Below, one piece after another: positions 8,677 to 16,897 of a DNA stretch of 64,000 nt. The stretch spans positions 3,968,001 to 4,032,000 of the forward strand of contig OZ220737.1 of NCBI GenBank assembly GCA_965116935.1. Direction: 5' to 3'. The stretch is from VXYL01 sp965116935 (lineage in GTDB: Bacteria > Pseudomonadota > Gammaproteobacteria > Pseudomonadales > Azotimanducaceae). A program made the position numbers and the translations under genes. The notes under the pieces are model-generated. The model was not told the DNA's origin, searched no databases, and was given only the letters and a program-made list of their open reading frames with translations. Each line of letters begins with the position of its first letter. Position 1 is the stretch's first letter.

Positions 8677-9630
8677 TCAACTTCGGTCCACAAGCCGCAG
8701 CGTCGCGATTGCGCGGTCGTCCGTGAGGCGATTCGTCAGTGATTCCATTTCGGGGATGGAGGGCGTGCTCAGCAGTTCGGTCCAGCAGGCTTTGCCGTCT
8801 TGGGAGTGGACCGGGCCGGAGTAAAGCCGGATGTCCTTCGGATCGTCGATGCTGGCGGCGACGACGTTGACTTCGTCCGTCTTCCAGTCGGGCGAGTGCA
8901 GTTCGTTGAGCCGCAGGCCAGTTTGCTTGCCGATGTACTCCATCAGGGTGTCTTGCACGACCCAGATGGCCCTGCCGCCCCAGCCGTTTGCCACCTCCGA
9001 CTTCACCACCAGTTGGGATGCCATCCGGGCCCAAACCTGCCTGGAGTTGACGCCGGGCGAGAGGCGCCGTTCGGATAGCAGTCCGTTCGCGTACAGCACG
9101 GCGTCGCAGAATGCGGACTGCATGTCCGTTCGTTGGCGCCGATTGCCTCCGGAAGTGGAGGCGGTCATGACTTCGACGATGATCGGTGGCCGTTCGTCTG
9201 CGCGGAGGACGTAGTCGAGGCGATAGTTCAGTCCTGAGCCGTCGCGGAGGGAGATTTCGGACCAAACCTGAACGGTGTCGCCAGCCTTGAACCCGCCAAG
9301 TTGGAGCACCCGATTCCAGAGAGCGCGTTGTGCCTGTGAAGGCTCTGAAGCTTCGAACGAAAGCAGGCGACGCGGGCAGACGGCCCAGTTCCGGTCGCCG
9401 ATTTGCACCGAGCAGACGCCGCAGGGGATGAATCCGCCCGTTTGCGACCCAACGGCAGCGTCGAAGAAAGGCGCGAGAGGCTGTTCGCTTGCCGGCCATC
9501 TCATCATGTCGCGATTGCCGCCGCCGTCGCATAGCGCGGCCATGTGCGGGCATTGGGCTTCGCGGAACTGTTCGGTGTTCGCTCCGCTGGTGGTGAGGAT
9601 TGTGCCGAACAGTTCGTGGACTACAGACAT
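8677..9630 (-). CDS. NotI-like type II restriction endonuclease
   Basis: A 317-residue protein whose ATG at 9630 overlaps the methyltransferase stop by 10 bases. The N-terminal part has the Cys pattern of the NotI metal-binding module: C27, C34, C70-x2-C73 in PCGVCSV, and C85 in WAVCPRRLL, the counterpart of GVCVV and LVCPNR in NotI. The catalytic core resembles the NotI PD-(D/E)xK variant: D139 in LNYRLDYVL and E153 in IIVEVMT. The position where I recall Gln in NotI (EIQ) is Met155 here. NotI has 383 residues, so this is a shorter member. Pairing with a C5-methyltransferase supports a restriction role; the recognition site is unknown. Confidence 0.75.
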   Translation of the reverse strand: MSVVHELFGTILTTSGANTEQFREAQCPHMAALCDGGGNRDMMRWPASEQPLAPFFDAAVGSQTGGFIPCGVCSVQIGDRNWAVCPRRLLSFEASEPSQAQRALWNRVLQLGGFKAGDTVQVWSEISLRDGSGLNYRLDYVLRADERPPIIVEVMTASTSGGNRRQRTDMQSAFCDAVLYANGLLSERRLSPGVNSRQVWARMASQLVVKSEVANGWGGRAIWVVQDTLMEYIGKQTGLRLNELHSPDWKTDEVNVVAASIDDPKDIRLYSGPVHSQDGKACWTELLSTPSIPEMESLTNRLTDDRAIATLRLVDRS

Positions 9631-10739
9631 AGAGCGGACTTGACCGTCGCCGCGACCGACCTTGCCAGGGGCGGCGGAACCGCATTGGCGACCTGCCGGT
9701 GCTGGTCGAGGTCTCGGACGGTGCCCGTCCTTCTCCGAATCGGGCCGACGAAGACGTGGCGGTCGGGAAAGCCCTGGATTCGTGCCCCTTCCCGCGGAGT
9801 AAGGTAGCGGTCCTCCGTTGGATGGTAGAGCGCTTCGCCACAACGCAGCGTCAATGACGGTAGATTGCGGTGCAGTCGGCGGAACTTCGTCGAGTCCTTG
9901 GGCGTCAGTCGCTGCACCACGTCCGGGGGTGCATGCGGCGTCTTCGATAGCCACTCGCCCTCCGCTACGAAGGAAATGCGGTGGCGGTCGCGGGGAGGCG
10001 TGATGTCGACGTGATTGGGCACCAACGGATCCTGATCGGGGGGCATCGCTTCGGGCAGGTCGCCGATTGCATCCCCGACGGTGGGCGGTTGCTGTGCTCG
10101 AACCAAGGGGAAGTCGAATGCCTGCCCTTCGGGCACTGCAACGATGATCGCCCGCTTGCGCTTCTGGGCGACGCCGTAGTCGCCAGCATCCAGCAGGTTT
10201 GCGCGGACGGCATAGCCGATGCGGGCGAATTCCTCGCTCATCGCATCCACCATCGTCATGTCGGGGGTGGCCGGGGCGTCCAGGAACTTTGGAACTTGCT
10301 CAATGAGCACGGCGGCCGGTCGCAGACCGTCCGCGAATCGAGCCATCTGGAACGCGAGTTGTCCCCTCGGATCGCCGATTCCGCCCTTCTTGCCGATCTG
10401 ACTGAACGGCTGGCAGGGGGGGCCGCCGTGAAGCAACGCCAAGTCACCTGCCTTCAGGTTCAGCGAAGCGGCAACTCCTGCAGGGTCGAGTGCTCGCACA
10501 TCCACTTGCCAGACCGTCTTTCCCCGCGCATTTCGGTGGAGTGTGGAGACGCAATGCGCATCAAGTTCCACGGCGCAAATCGTTCGAAATCCGGCACCAT
10601 CGACACCGACGTCAAGCCCGCCAGCACCGGCAAAGAGGCTAATCGCGAGCGGCCTCCCGCGTGGTCTGCGACCCTTCGCTGCGCCATTGTTCGCTGTTCC
10701 AGGGTGCAAGCTAGTCCTCCCACCATTCCCAAGCGCCAA
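9621..10739 (-). CDS. DNA (cytosine-5-)-methyltransferase
   Basis: A 372-residue Dcm-family enzyme that methylates cytosine at C5 in its target site, protecting DNA from the overlapping endonuclease gene. Motif I is SLFAGAGGLD, motif IV GGPPCQPFSQ holds the catalytic Cys, motif VI is IEQVPKFL (usual ENV replaced by EQV), motif VIII is QKRKR, and motif X is QVANAVPPPL. The variable target-recognition region lies between motifs VIII and X. The longest frame begins at TTG; no better start precedes motif I. It is transcribed before the nuclease, so protection is made first. No controller gene was seen. Confidence 0.93.
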   Translation of the reverse strand: MALGNGGRTSLHPGTANNGAAKGRRPRGRPLAISLFAGAGGLDVGVDGAGFRTICAVELDAHCVSTLHRNARGKTVWQVDVRALDPAGVAASLNLKAGDLALLHGGPPCQPFSQIGKKGGIGDPRGQLAFQMARFADGLRPAAVLIEQVPKFLDAPATPDMTMVDAMSEEFARIGYAVRANLLDAGDYGVAQKRKRAIIVAVPEGQAFDFPLVRAQQPPTVGDAIGDLPEAMPPDQDPLVPNHVDITPPRDRHRISFVAEGEWLSKTPHAPPDVVQRLTPKDSTKFRRLHRNLPSLTLRCGEALYHPTEDRYLTPREGARIQGFPDRHVFVGPIRRRTGTVRDLDQHRQVANAVPPPLARSVAATVKSALCL

Positions 10740-10968
10740 GGGCTTGTTCGATCTGACGGTGACGGCAAGAACGCCAAGCGCAAAGATTAGGCGACGCCGG
10801 GCACACCGTCAACAAAAATCTGTATGAACGTACATTGTAGGCTGCCGCCAAGGCCGGGAGAGGGATTGCGGCCGCGGACAGCTCAGTAGGTCGGCTAGGT
10901 CACCGCTGTGCGACAATCGCAGGGCGGGGTGACCTTCGCTATGGTTTCGAGTCGGGCGAGCAGAAACC

Positions 10969-11226
10969 TCACGACGCCTCACGAACCGCCACCCGATCAT
11001 GTACGTGTTCTCCGGCCAGCAAGCGGTGCGCGAACAGGAGGCAGGCCCGAACGTCTTCCGGCTCAAGGACGGGGTATTCCTCGATAAGGCTCTTTACGGT
11101 CTCGCCTGCGGCCAGGTTTGCCAGCACGTGCTCCACCGAGATTCGCATGTCCCGAATGATCGGCTTCCCGCCAAAGACCTCGGGGCGCACGGTAACGCGT
11201 TCCAGCAGCTCATTCTCTCGAAGCAT
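10969..11226 (-). CDS. DUF433 family antitoxin-like protein
   Basis: An 85-residue protein from the ATG at 11226. It carries the DUF433 pattern RPEVFGGKPIIRDMRISVEH, then LANLAAGET and a LEPEDVRACLLFA helix. DUF433 proteins are winged-helix antitoxins normally followed by a PIN-like DUF5615 toxin. Downstream on this strand (below 10969) no toxin frame is visible, so the antitoxin is an orphan. This may be the residue of a lost module, or it may act on a toxin elsewhere. Confidence 0.8.
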   Translation of the reverse strand: MLRENELLERVTVRPEVFGGKPIIRDMRISVEHVLANLAAGETVKSLIEEYPVLEPEDVRACLLFAHRLLAGEHVHDRVAVREAS

Positions 11227-11383
11227 GGGCCTTCTCCTCGTCCGCTCGATTCTCGACCAAATGCAGCACGACGGTGTGGTGGCATTCTCGCACGCATGGC
11301 CGATCCTGGGAAAATCGGAGGGGGCCGACAGTCCGGACGCCGTCAAAACCCGCTCTGACGACGTCCCCGAAAGTGTGCAGTCT

Positions 11384-12190
11384 TCAGTTGCCATTGGCAG
11401 GTGAGCGACGGCCGACGCGATACACGTTTGATTTAGTGCCGAATGATTTGGCGAAGAGCCGCGTGCGTTCGTTCAGCACGCCGTAGAAGGCCCGCGTCGC
11501 GGCGTCTTGGTGGTCGCGCCAGAGCGTGGCGGGAATCGTCGAATCGTTGGCGAGCGGGGCGCCGTCCCGGTGACCGTAGTAGATCTGCACGGTCCTGCGC
11601 TCGACATCGGTGGGTCGCGTCGTCGCCGTGTGAAGCACGGCGGCGTTGCACAGCAGGCAGGTCCCCGCCGGGCCGTGCAGATCGTAAACGCCACCGTGCC
11701 GCAACTGTGCGTCGGCATCGTCGAAGATGGGCTCGTCCACCGACTCGGGCGACAGCGAGAAGCAATGCGTATGGGCGTCCACGTCGCTGAGGTAAACCAT
11801 GAGCTGTACGTAGCCGAGGCGCAGCGGATGGCCGGGCAGGTGGGCGCGGTCACGATGCCATTGCTGGTGTAGTTCGCCGTCGTATGCCGGCATCAGGCGC
11901 AGGCCGATTTCGCCAAAACAGACAGGCCCTCCCATCAGCGATTCCACCACCGGCAGGATTCTCGGGTGTCGAATCAGATCGTCGAACGCCGGCGTGGTAA
12001 CCAATGCGTCGTAGTTTGCCCGTTGGTGGTGGCCGTATGGATGCCAGAAGTACGGATAACGGTGCCGGTCCGCCTCGAAGAGCTCGGTAAAGCGGGCCAC
12101 TTCGTCGGCGTCGAGGACCTGGCCGAGATCCACGAAGCCGCTGCGTGCAAACGCATCAAAGCTCACGGATGCGTCGGGTACGTTCGTCAT
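11384..12190 (-). CDS. Phytanoyl-CoA dioxygenase (PhyH) family protein
   Basis: A 268-residue Fe(II)/2-oxoglutarate dioxygenase-like protein. The double-stranded beta-helix core shows the iron-binding HxD as WHRDRAHL near residue 112, the distal His in AVLHTATTRP, and an Arg in RRTVQIYY that would bind 2-oxoglutarate. The substrate is unknown; PhyH enzymes hydroxylate lipids, secondary metabolites and amino acids. It is the first of three PhyH genes here and an outlier among defence and toxin genes. Confidence 0.85.
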   Translation of the reverse strand: MTNVPDASVSFDAFARSGFVDLGQVLDADEVARFTELFEADRHRYPYFWHPYGHHQRANYDALVTTPAFDDLIRHPRILPVVESLMGGPVCFGEIGLRLMPAYDGELHQQWHRDRAHLPGHPLRLGYVQLMVYLSDVDAHTHCFSLSPESVDEPIFDDADAQLRHGGVYDLHGPAGTCLLCNAAVLHTATTRPTDVERRTVQIYYGHRDGAPLANDSTIPATLWRDHQDAATRAFYGVLNERTRLFAKSFGTKSNVYRVGRRSPANGN

Positions 12191-12269
12191 GGACTAGGTT
12201 TCACGATGAATGCTCGCTGGACGGAATGGTCGCACATTTGGCGGGCTTCTCCGAAGAGTTCCCGACACG

Positions 12270-12503
12270 CTAGCAGGGGCCCGACGTGGTGCATTTCATC
12301 GGCATCGACCTAGCCTGTCCCCATTTCCGGTAGCCGGACAGGCTCATGCCCACCAATGGCGCCATCTGCGCTTGGGTGAGGTTGACCGCCTCACGTACCT
12401 CGCGTGGTGAGATTGCGTGATGGACGATGGCAGGCCCGTCGCCCTTGGCGTGCGCGAGTGCTTCCCTGAGGGACTGGACGAGATCGTCGCCGAACGAGTT
12501 CAT
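12270..12503 (-). pseudogene. XRE-type helix-turn-helix antitoxin-like protein, C-terminally disrupted
   Basis: 77 residues with a clear helix-turn-helix, VNLTQAQMAPLVGMSLSGYR at 41-60, of the type found in HigA/NadS-like antitoxins. Family members continue with a KWEQGxxxP segment and a further helix. Here the sequence changes after YRKWGQARSMPM and ends abruptly, which suggests a frameshift or truncation. No toxin gene is adjacent. Confidence 0.6.
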
Positions 12504-12716
12504 GGTCGATTGCTCCTTGCTTCGTTCCTGATGCTAGTGGCGAGCTCGCCACCATCCGCCGCTCGTGGGGAGTGAGGTCCGTTTGAGGCGTATGTCGGGA
12601 GGGTGGCCTTGCACGGGATCTGACGGCACCTGGCCTGATTGCCGACGCGAAGGCCCTGGGGGGCGCTGCACATTTGTACTTCCTAAAACAACGTCTACTG
12701 ATATATTGGGCGGGCA

Positions 12717-13516
12717 ATGTGTGCCAGAAACGCAATCCGTGCAAGGGACTTGGTGGTCGAGTTCGCAGCGCGTGGACAATACCACTTCACGTCGTCGGAG
12801 TTCCGCTCGGCGCTTGGCGTATCGGTCGCGGCCGCGAACCAGTCGCTGTGGCGGCTGGCGAAGCGGGGCGAGATCGCAAGCCCGGGACGAGGCTTTTATG
12901 TGATCGTGCCTCCCGAATATCGTGGGCTGGGGTGCCTGCCCCCGGACCAGTTCGTTCCCGCCCTTATGGAACATCGCGGCACGCGCTACTACGTGGGCCT
13001 GCTGTCGGCTGCACAGTACCACGGCGCTGCCCACCAACGCCCGCAGGTGTTCCAGGTGATGGTGGAAAAGGCGCGAAAGCCGATCCGCTGCGGTACAGTG
13101 GGCGTGGATTTCATCGGTCGGGCACGGTTGGCCAACGTGCCGCTGACTACGTTCGAGAGTCCGCGTGGAGCGGTTCTGGCTTCGACGGTTGAAGCGACGG
13201 CGGTGGACTTGGTGGGCTTCATGGGCCGCGCTGGTGGTGTCGACCGGATCGCGGGGATACTCTTGGAACTGTCGGAACAAATGGACCCCGGGCTATTGGT
13301 CGAAGCGGCGGGGCCGCGTCGGTATTGTGGGCGCAGCGACTCGGGTTCATCCTCGAGTTCGTTGGCGCGGGCGCGAGGTGCGTTACGCTCAAAGATTACG
13401 TGCAACAGCGCGCGCGCAACTACACGCGGCTGCTGCCATCGGCGTCGGCCGAGGGGGCGGCGCGTTCGAGTGATTGGCGATTGTTCGTCAACGCCAGCAT
13501 CGAGGTGGAAGCGTGA
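12717..13516 (+). pseudogene. abiEi: AbiEi-type antitoxin of a type IV toxin-antitoxin system, frameshifted
   Basis: Residues 1-200 (12717 to about 13310) form a winged-helix AbiEi antitoxin, with a DNA-binding N terminus, GRGFYVIVPPEY, and RGTRYYVGLLSAAQYHGAAH. The frame is then lost. The proper end continues one frame away (13313-13516: LWAQRLGFILEFVGAG, then SDWRLFVNASIEVEA) and finishes at the abiEii start. Adding one G to the G-run at 13310-13313 restores a continuous 266-residue protein. AbiEi normally represses the operon and counteracts AbiEii. A real loss would leave the toxin without a full antitoxin; a sequencing error is the alternative. Confidence 0.85.
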
Positions 13517-14328
13517 TCCCGCGAGATTACGTGACGGCATGGCGCGCGAACGCGCCCTGGGTCGATGATGCTCAGGTCGAACAGGACTTGGTGATCAGCA
13601 GGGCGCTGGTCGAAATCTTCTCCCACCCACTCCTTGCACGCTCCCTTGCCTTCCGCGGCGGGACGGCGCTGTACAAGCTCTATCTCACTCCAGCGGCACG
13701 GTACTCTGAGGATATCGACCTTGTGCAGGTCGAAGCGGGCCCCGCGGGACCCGTAATGGATGCGATACAGGAGACGCTCAACCCTTGGCTGGCCAAGCCT
13801 GGGTGGAAGCAGACGCGGGGCCGGGTGACCTTCCGCTATGGCTTCGAGTCGGGCGGGAACCCTTCAATGAAGATGCGCCTTAAGCTCGAGATCAACACGC
13901 GTGAGCACAGAGCGGTCCTCGGCTACAGGACGCGTTCGTTCGGCGTGCGGTCCCGCTGGTTCGAGCAAGCGGCCAGCATCAGGACGTTCGAACTCGACGA
14001 ACTGCTGGCCACGAAGCTGCGTGCACTTTATCAACGGAAGAAGGGGCGCGACCTGTTTGACCTGAAGGCGGGATTGGAGGACCGTCGAAGCGATGCCCAG
14101 CGTATCGTCCAGACGTTCCAGTCATACATGGAGGTGGAGAGCCGTCCGATCAGCCGTGCGATGTTCGAGCAGAATCTCGACCGAAAGCTGCGCGACCCCG
14201 GATTCCGATCCGATATGAACGCCCTGCTCGCACCGGAACGCGCGTGGGATGCGACCGTCGCGGCGGGGGTTGTAACCGAGAAGTTGCTGTCGCGGCTGCC
14301 CGGCGCGGCGTGGCAAGGCCGTCAGTAG
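13513..14328 (+). CDS. abiEii: AbiEii-type nucleotidyltransferase toxin
   Basis: A 271-residue DUF1814/AbiEii protein starting at a GTG that overlaps the abiEi TGA by 4 bases (GTGA). The nucleotidyltransferase core is visible: AFRGGTALYKLY (47-57) and SEDIDL with D67 and D69, then KLEINTREH and the LLATKLRALYQRKKGRDLFD region that ends the core. Family toxins are GTP-dependent nucleotidyltransferases that modify tRNA and block growth, giving abortive infection. Its frame is intact although the antitoxin is frameshifted. Confidence 0.92.
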   Translation: MIPRDYVTAWRANAPWVDDAQVEQDLVISRALVEIFSHPLLARSLAFRGGTALYKLYLTPAARYSEDIDLVQVEAGPAGPVMDAIQETLNPWLAKPGWKQTRGRVTFRYGFESGGNPSMKMRLKLEINTREHRAVLGYRTRSFGVRSRWFEQAASIRTFELDELLATKLRALYQRKKGRDLFDLKAGLEDRRSDAQRIVQTFQSYMEVESRPISRAMFEQNLDRKLRDPGFRSDMNALLAPERAWDATVAAGVVTEKLLSRLPGAAWQGRQ

Positions 14329-14562
14329 TTCAAGCGGCACTGTGGCACCGGAACAGCCGACACACAAACGTCCCGGGCTACCCGCCTAGGACATCCCTGA
14401 CATGCGGTCTGGCACCTGCCCGGCCGGCTGCTGTGCGCACGTGCCACCAGCCGCTTGATCGCGGCGAACGTAAGTCGGCCATGGGGTCTGTAAGGACGAA
14501 ATGGCTGTGTGTCGGGGTGTTTGCTGGTGCACCCCGCAATCGACTCCGGGTACAGTGACTCC

Positions 14563-15354
14563 ATGTGGGATTGGATGTCAGTCACTGCGTTCGTGACGAC
14601 CGTAGCGCTTCAGGGCACGGCTGACGGTGTGGAAACCCCCATCACCGAACTCGAACTCCACATGCGTATGCACGACAATTTCGAGGCTTGCACGGTCCCA
14701 ACGGACCTGCCCCCTCGCCCCCGCCATGTCGACCCGCTCACCCACGCTGGACTCCGAAGCCGGTGCGTCGAACTGGCGCGGGTGGGCGCCCGCGAGTGCA
14801 TCCACGTCCAAGTCGGCGCCGTGCGCGACTATGACGGGAGCTTCCTCGTCGACGTGGAGGTGGAGCCCGACTTCGCGGCCGCCCCGGACGCGGTGCAACA
14901 ACTGCGGGCATCGGGGACTGGGGGTCTTGCCGAACGTGGGGCCGTCCTCGCACGCTGGCCTGTGGGAGCGTGGCACGACGTGCGAATCTGCCTCGATGGC
15001 CCTCGGGTTGTTCGAAAGCGCATCGATGTGCCCGCGCGTTGCACGCTGCTGGAAAGCGAGTACTGGGGCAAGCCGCATCCCGCCACGCTGGAACGTGCAG
15101 GTGACGGCGGATGCGTGGTGGCCACCAACAACGAAAGCCATCCGATGCTCATCAACGCGTTTATCGCTCCGCCGGCGGAGGATGAGGAGAGCAGGTACTT
15201 CCGCCTGGGCGAACAGGCATCCCTCCCGGCCTGCGTTGAACCGGGAGAGGTGCTGCGTTGGAACTACGAGCTCGTTGGGCCGTGGGCACAGACGTGGCAT
15301 GTGCTGCACTATTGGGTGATGGTCGGCGATGACGCTGGGGATTGCCCCGACTAG
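14563..15354 (+). CDS. Hypothetical protein
   Basis: About 264 residues from the ATG at 14563, or 281 from an earlier start at 14509. The product is acidic, with few hydrophobic stretches, and contains beta-rich segments such as CIHVQVGAVRDYDGSF and VDVEVEPDF. No family is recognised. A long minus-strand frame overlaps it, but this strand reads more like protein. It lies between the AbiE module and an IS4 element, so it may be accessory cargo. Confidence 0.5.
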   Translation: MWDWMSVTAFVTTVALQGTADGVETPITELELHMRMHDNFEACTVPTDLPPRPRHVDPLTHAGLRSRCVELARVGARECIHVQVGAVRDYDGSFLVDVEVEPDFAAAPDAVQQLRASGTGGLAERGAVLARWPVGAWHDVRICLDGPRVVRKRIDVPARCTLLESEYWGKPHPATLERAGDGGCVVATNNESHPMLINAFIAPPAEDEESRYFRLGEQASLPACVEPGEVLRWNYELVGPWAQTWHVLHYWVMVGDDAGDCPD

Positions 15355-15377
15355 GAGCCCGCGCCGTGGAACGCAGT

Positions 15378-15450
15378 TCGTAGGGGACGGGCTTGTCCCG
15401 TCCCGCGCCGAATCTGTGGGTGCGTTCAAACACGGGCGGGGACAAGCCCC
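15378..15450. repeat. REP-like palindrome interrupted by the IS4 element (left part)
   Basis: GTAGGGGACGGGCTTGTCCC near 15380 and GGGCGGGGACAAGCCCC at 15434-15450 form imperfect inverted arms. The second arm continues on the far side of the insertion element as GCCCCTACGG (16818-16827). Removing the element and one 13-bp duplication joins the arms into one extragenic palindrome of about 85 bp, so the insertion sequence used a repeat as its target. Confidence 0.75.
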
Positions 15451-16804
15451 ATATGCGCTAACTTGTTTGGATCGATGGTTCCGGGAAGCGTTCGTCGATC
15501 TGCGGGGTCCGCTGGCGAGGCGGGTCGGCCAATCCCCTTGAGATGCGGTTCCAGTCGTCGATGGCCTGCTGCAGGGGGAGGTGCGGCTCGATGGCGCGGG
15601 CGATCTGGCCGTACATGAAGCGGAAGTCACGCCAGGGACTGCGACGGCGGGCTCTCCACGGTGCCTCCCCAGGGGGAAACGGAGCCGGCGTGGCGAACGA
15701 GCTTCTCCACCAACAGCGCCACGAGCAGCTTGCCGTGGAGCCAGGCGCGGGCGCTGTCGTCCTCGTGCTTGGGCAGGTGGCCGAGCTGCGCCAGCGACTT
15801 GAAGCGCCTGAAGACCAGTTCGACCTGCCAGCGGACGCGGTACCAGTCCAGCACGCTGCGGGCGTCGAAGGTCCCTTCGGGGAAGGTGGTGAACAGGATC
15901 ACGTGGCGGGCGAACTCGAGGCTGGACGGCCGCACCTGCCGGCCCTGGCGCGCTGCGTGTTCCTTCGCCTTGCGCTGCGCGATGGCGGCGGCCTCCTCGG
16001 TCTTGCGGATCGCGCACACGCGACCCGGCACCGCGACGCCCCGACCGACCGCCACCGCCGGCCATGCCCGCGGGACGCACGCCTCGTCCAGCCCGGCGAC
16101 CCGCTGCAGCAGGTCCAGCGCCTCCCCGTCCGGTGTCCGCAGCGGCAGCGAGCCGGTGTTCACGCGCACCGTGGCGTGGCCGCCCGACGACGCCACGTGG
16201 CCGAGACCCGCCGCCGTCGAGTAGCCCCGGTCCGCCAGCACCAGGTCGCCCCGGGCGATCGGAAAGTGCGCCAGCGTCTCGGCCACGCCCGAACCCTCGG
16301 TCGGCGTCAGCTTGTAGAAGTCGCAAGCCAGCGACGGAAGCCGCACGCTGTAGTGCAGGCGCCACAGCGAGCCCGTCCGCCCCGGCTCCTTCACCGTCGT
16401 CGCGTCGAACGCCCGGAACGGCAGCTCGCCAGACGCCGACACTCCGCCCTGCTCCCGGAACATCGCCGCGCACAGCTCCCGCAGCCACTCCGACGACTTC
16501 CGCAGCCGCTTCAGCAGCGCCACGTCCGAGAGCTCCGCAAGGTTCGCCTGCCGCGCCCGCACCACCGTCTCCCGCAGCGAATGACCCCGCGCCAGATGCA
16601 GCAGAAGCACCCGCAGCAGCGCCTCCGGAGACTTCGCCTTGCGCAGTCCCTTCAGCGCCCCCGTCTCCTGCGCCAGTTCCTCCCAGCCTTCCGGAAGGAA
16701 CGACACCACCACCTTCCAGTCCTCGTCCACTCCGCACAAGCCCCCAGCCGAACCGACACCCCCACCTTACGGACAGCCGATGCGCAAAACAAGTTAGCGC
16801 ATAT
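15451..16804 (-). mobile_element. IS4-family insertion sequence, complete
   Basis: A 1354-bp element with perfect 18-bp terminal inverted repeats: ATATGCGCTAACTTGTTT at 15451-15468 and its complement at 16787-16804. It is flanked by 13-bp direct repeats GGGGACAAGCCCC (15438-15450 and 16805-16817). A 10-13-bp duplication is usual for IS4-type elements. It carries one transposase gene (15627-16739), intact and with its catalytic residues, so the element may still be mobile. The identical duplications suggest a fairly recent insertion. Confidence 0.93.
15627..16739 (-). CDS. IS4-family DDE transposase
   Basis: A 370-residue transposase. D112 in RAFDATTVKEPG, the Asp of LVLADRGYS, and the Glu of YRVRWQVELVFRRFK make the DDE triad. 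The last segment matches the Y-x2-R-x3-E-x6-K signature of the IS4 family exactly. A helical N-terminal DNA-binding part precedes the RNase H-like core with its usual beta-strand insertion. The longest frame starts at TTG; a nearby GTG (VDEDWK) is an alternative. It lies within complete terminal repeats. Confidence 0.94.
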   Translation of the reverse strand: MCGVDEDWKVVVSFLPEGWEELAQETGALKGLRKAKSPEALLRVLLLHLARGHSLRETVVRARQANLAELSDVALLKRLRKSSEWLRELCAAMFREQGGVSASGELPFRAFDATTVKEPGRTGSLWRLHYSVRLPSLACDFYKLTPTEGSGVAETLAHFPIARGDLVLADRGYSTAAGLGHVASSGGHATVRVNTGSLPLRTPDGEALDLLQRVAGLDEACVPRAWPAVAVGRGVAVPGRVCAIRKTEEAAAIAQRKAKEHAARQGRQVRPSSLEFARHVILFTTFPEGTFDARSVLDWYRVRWQVELVFRRFKSLAQLGHLPKHEDDSARAWLHGKLLVALLVEKLVRHAGSVSPWGGTVESPPSQSLA

Positions 16805-16897
16805 GGGGACAAGCCCCGCCCCTACGGGGGACTTGCTCGCGCCGGGCTGCCCGAACGCGAACTGGCCCCGGTCGGAGTCGAGAGAGGGGGTGATGGA

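Noticed and set aside
14578..16812. A 744-codon minus-strand frame covering the IS4 element and the hypothetical gene
   Set aside because: Runs out of frame with the transposase and has Gly/Ala low complexity; the transposase frame carries the DDE residues.
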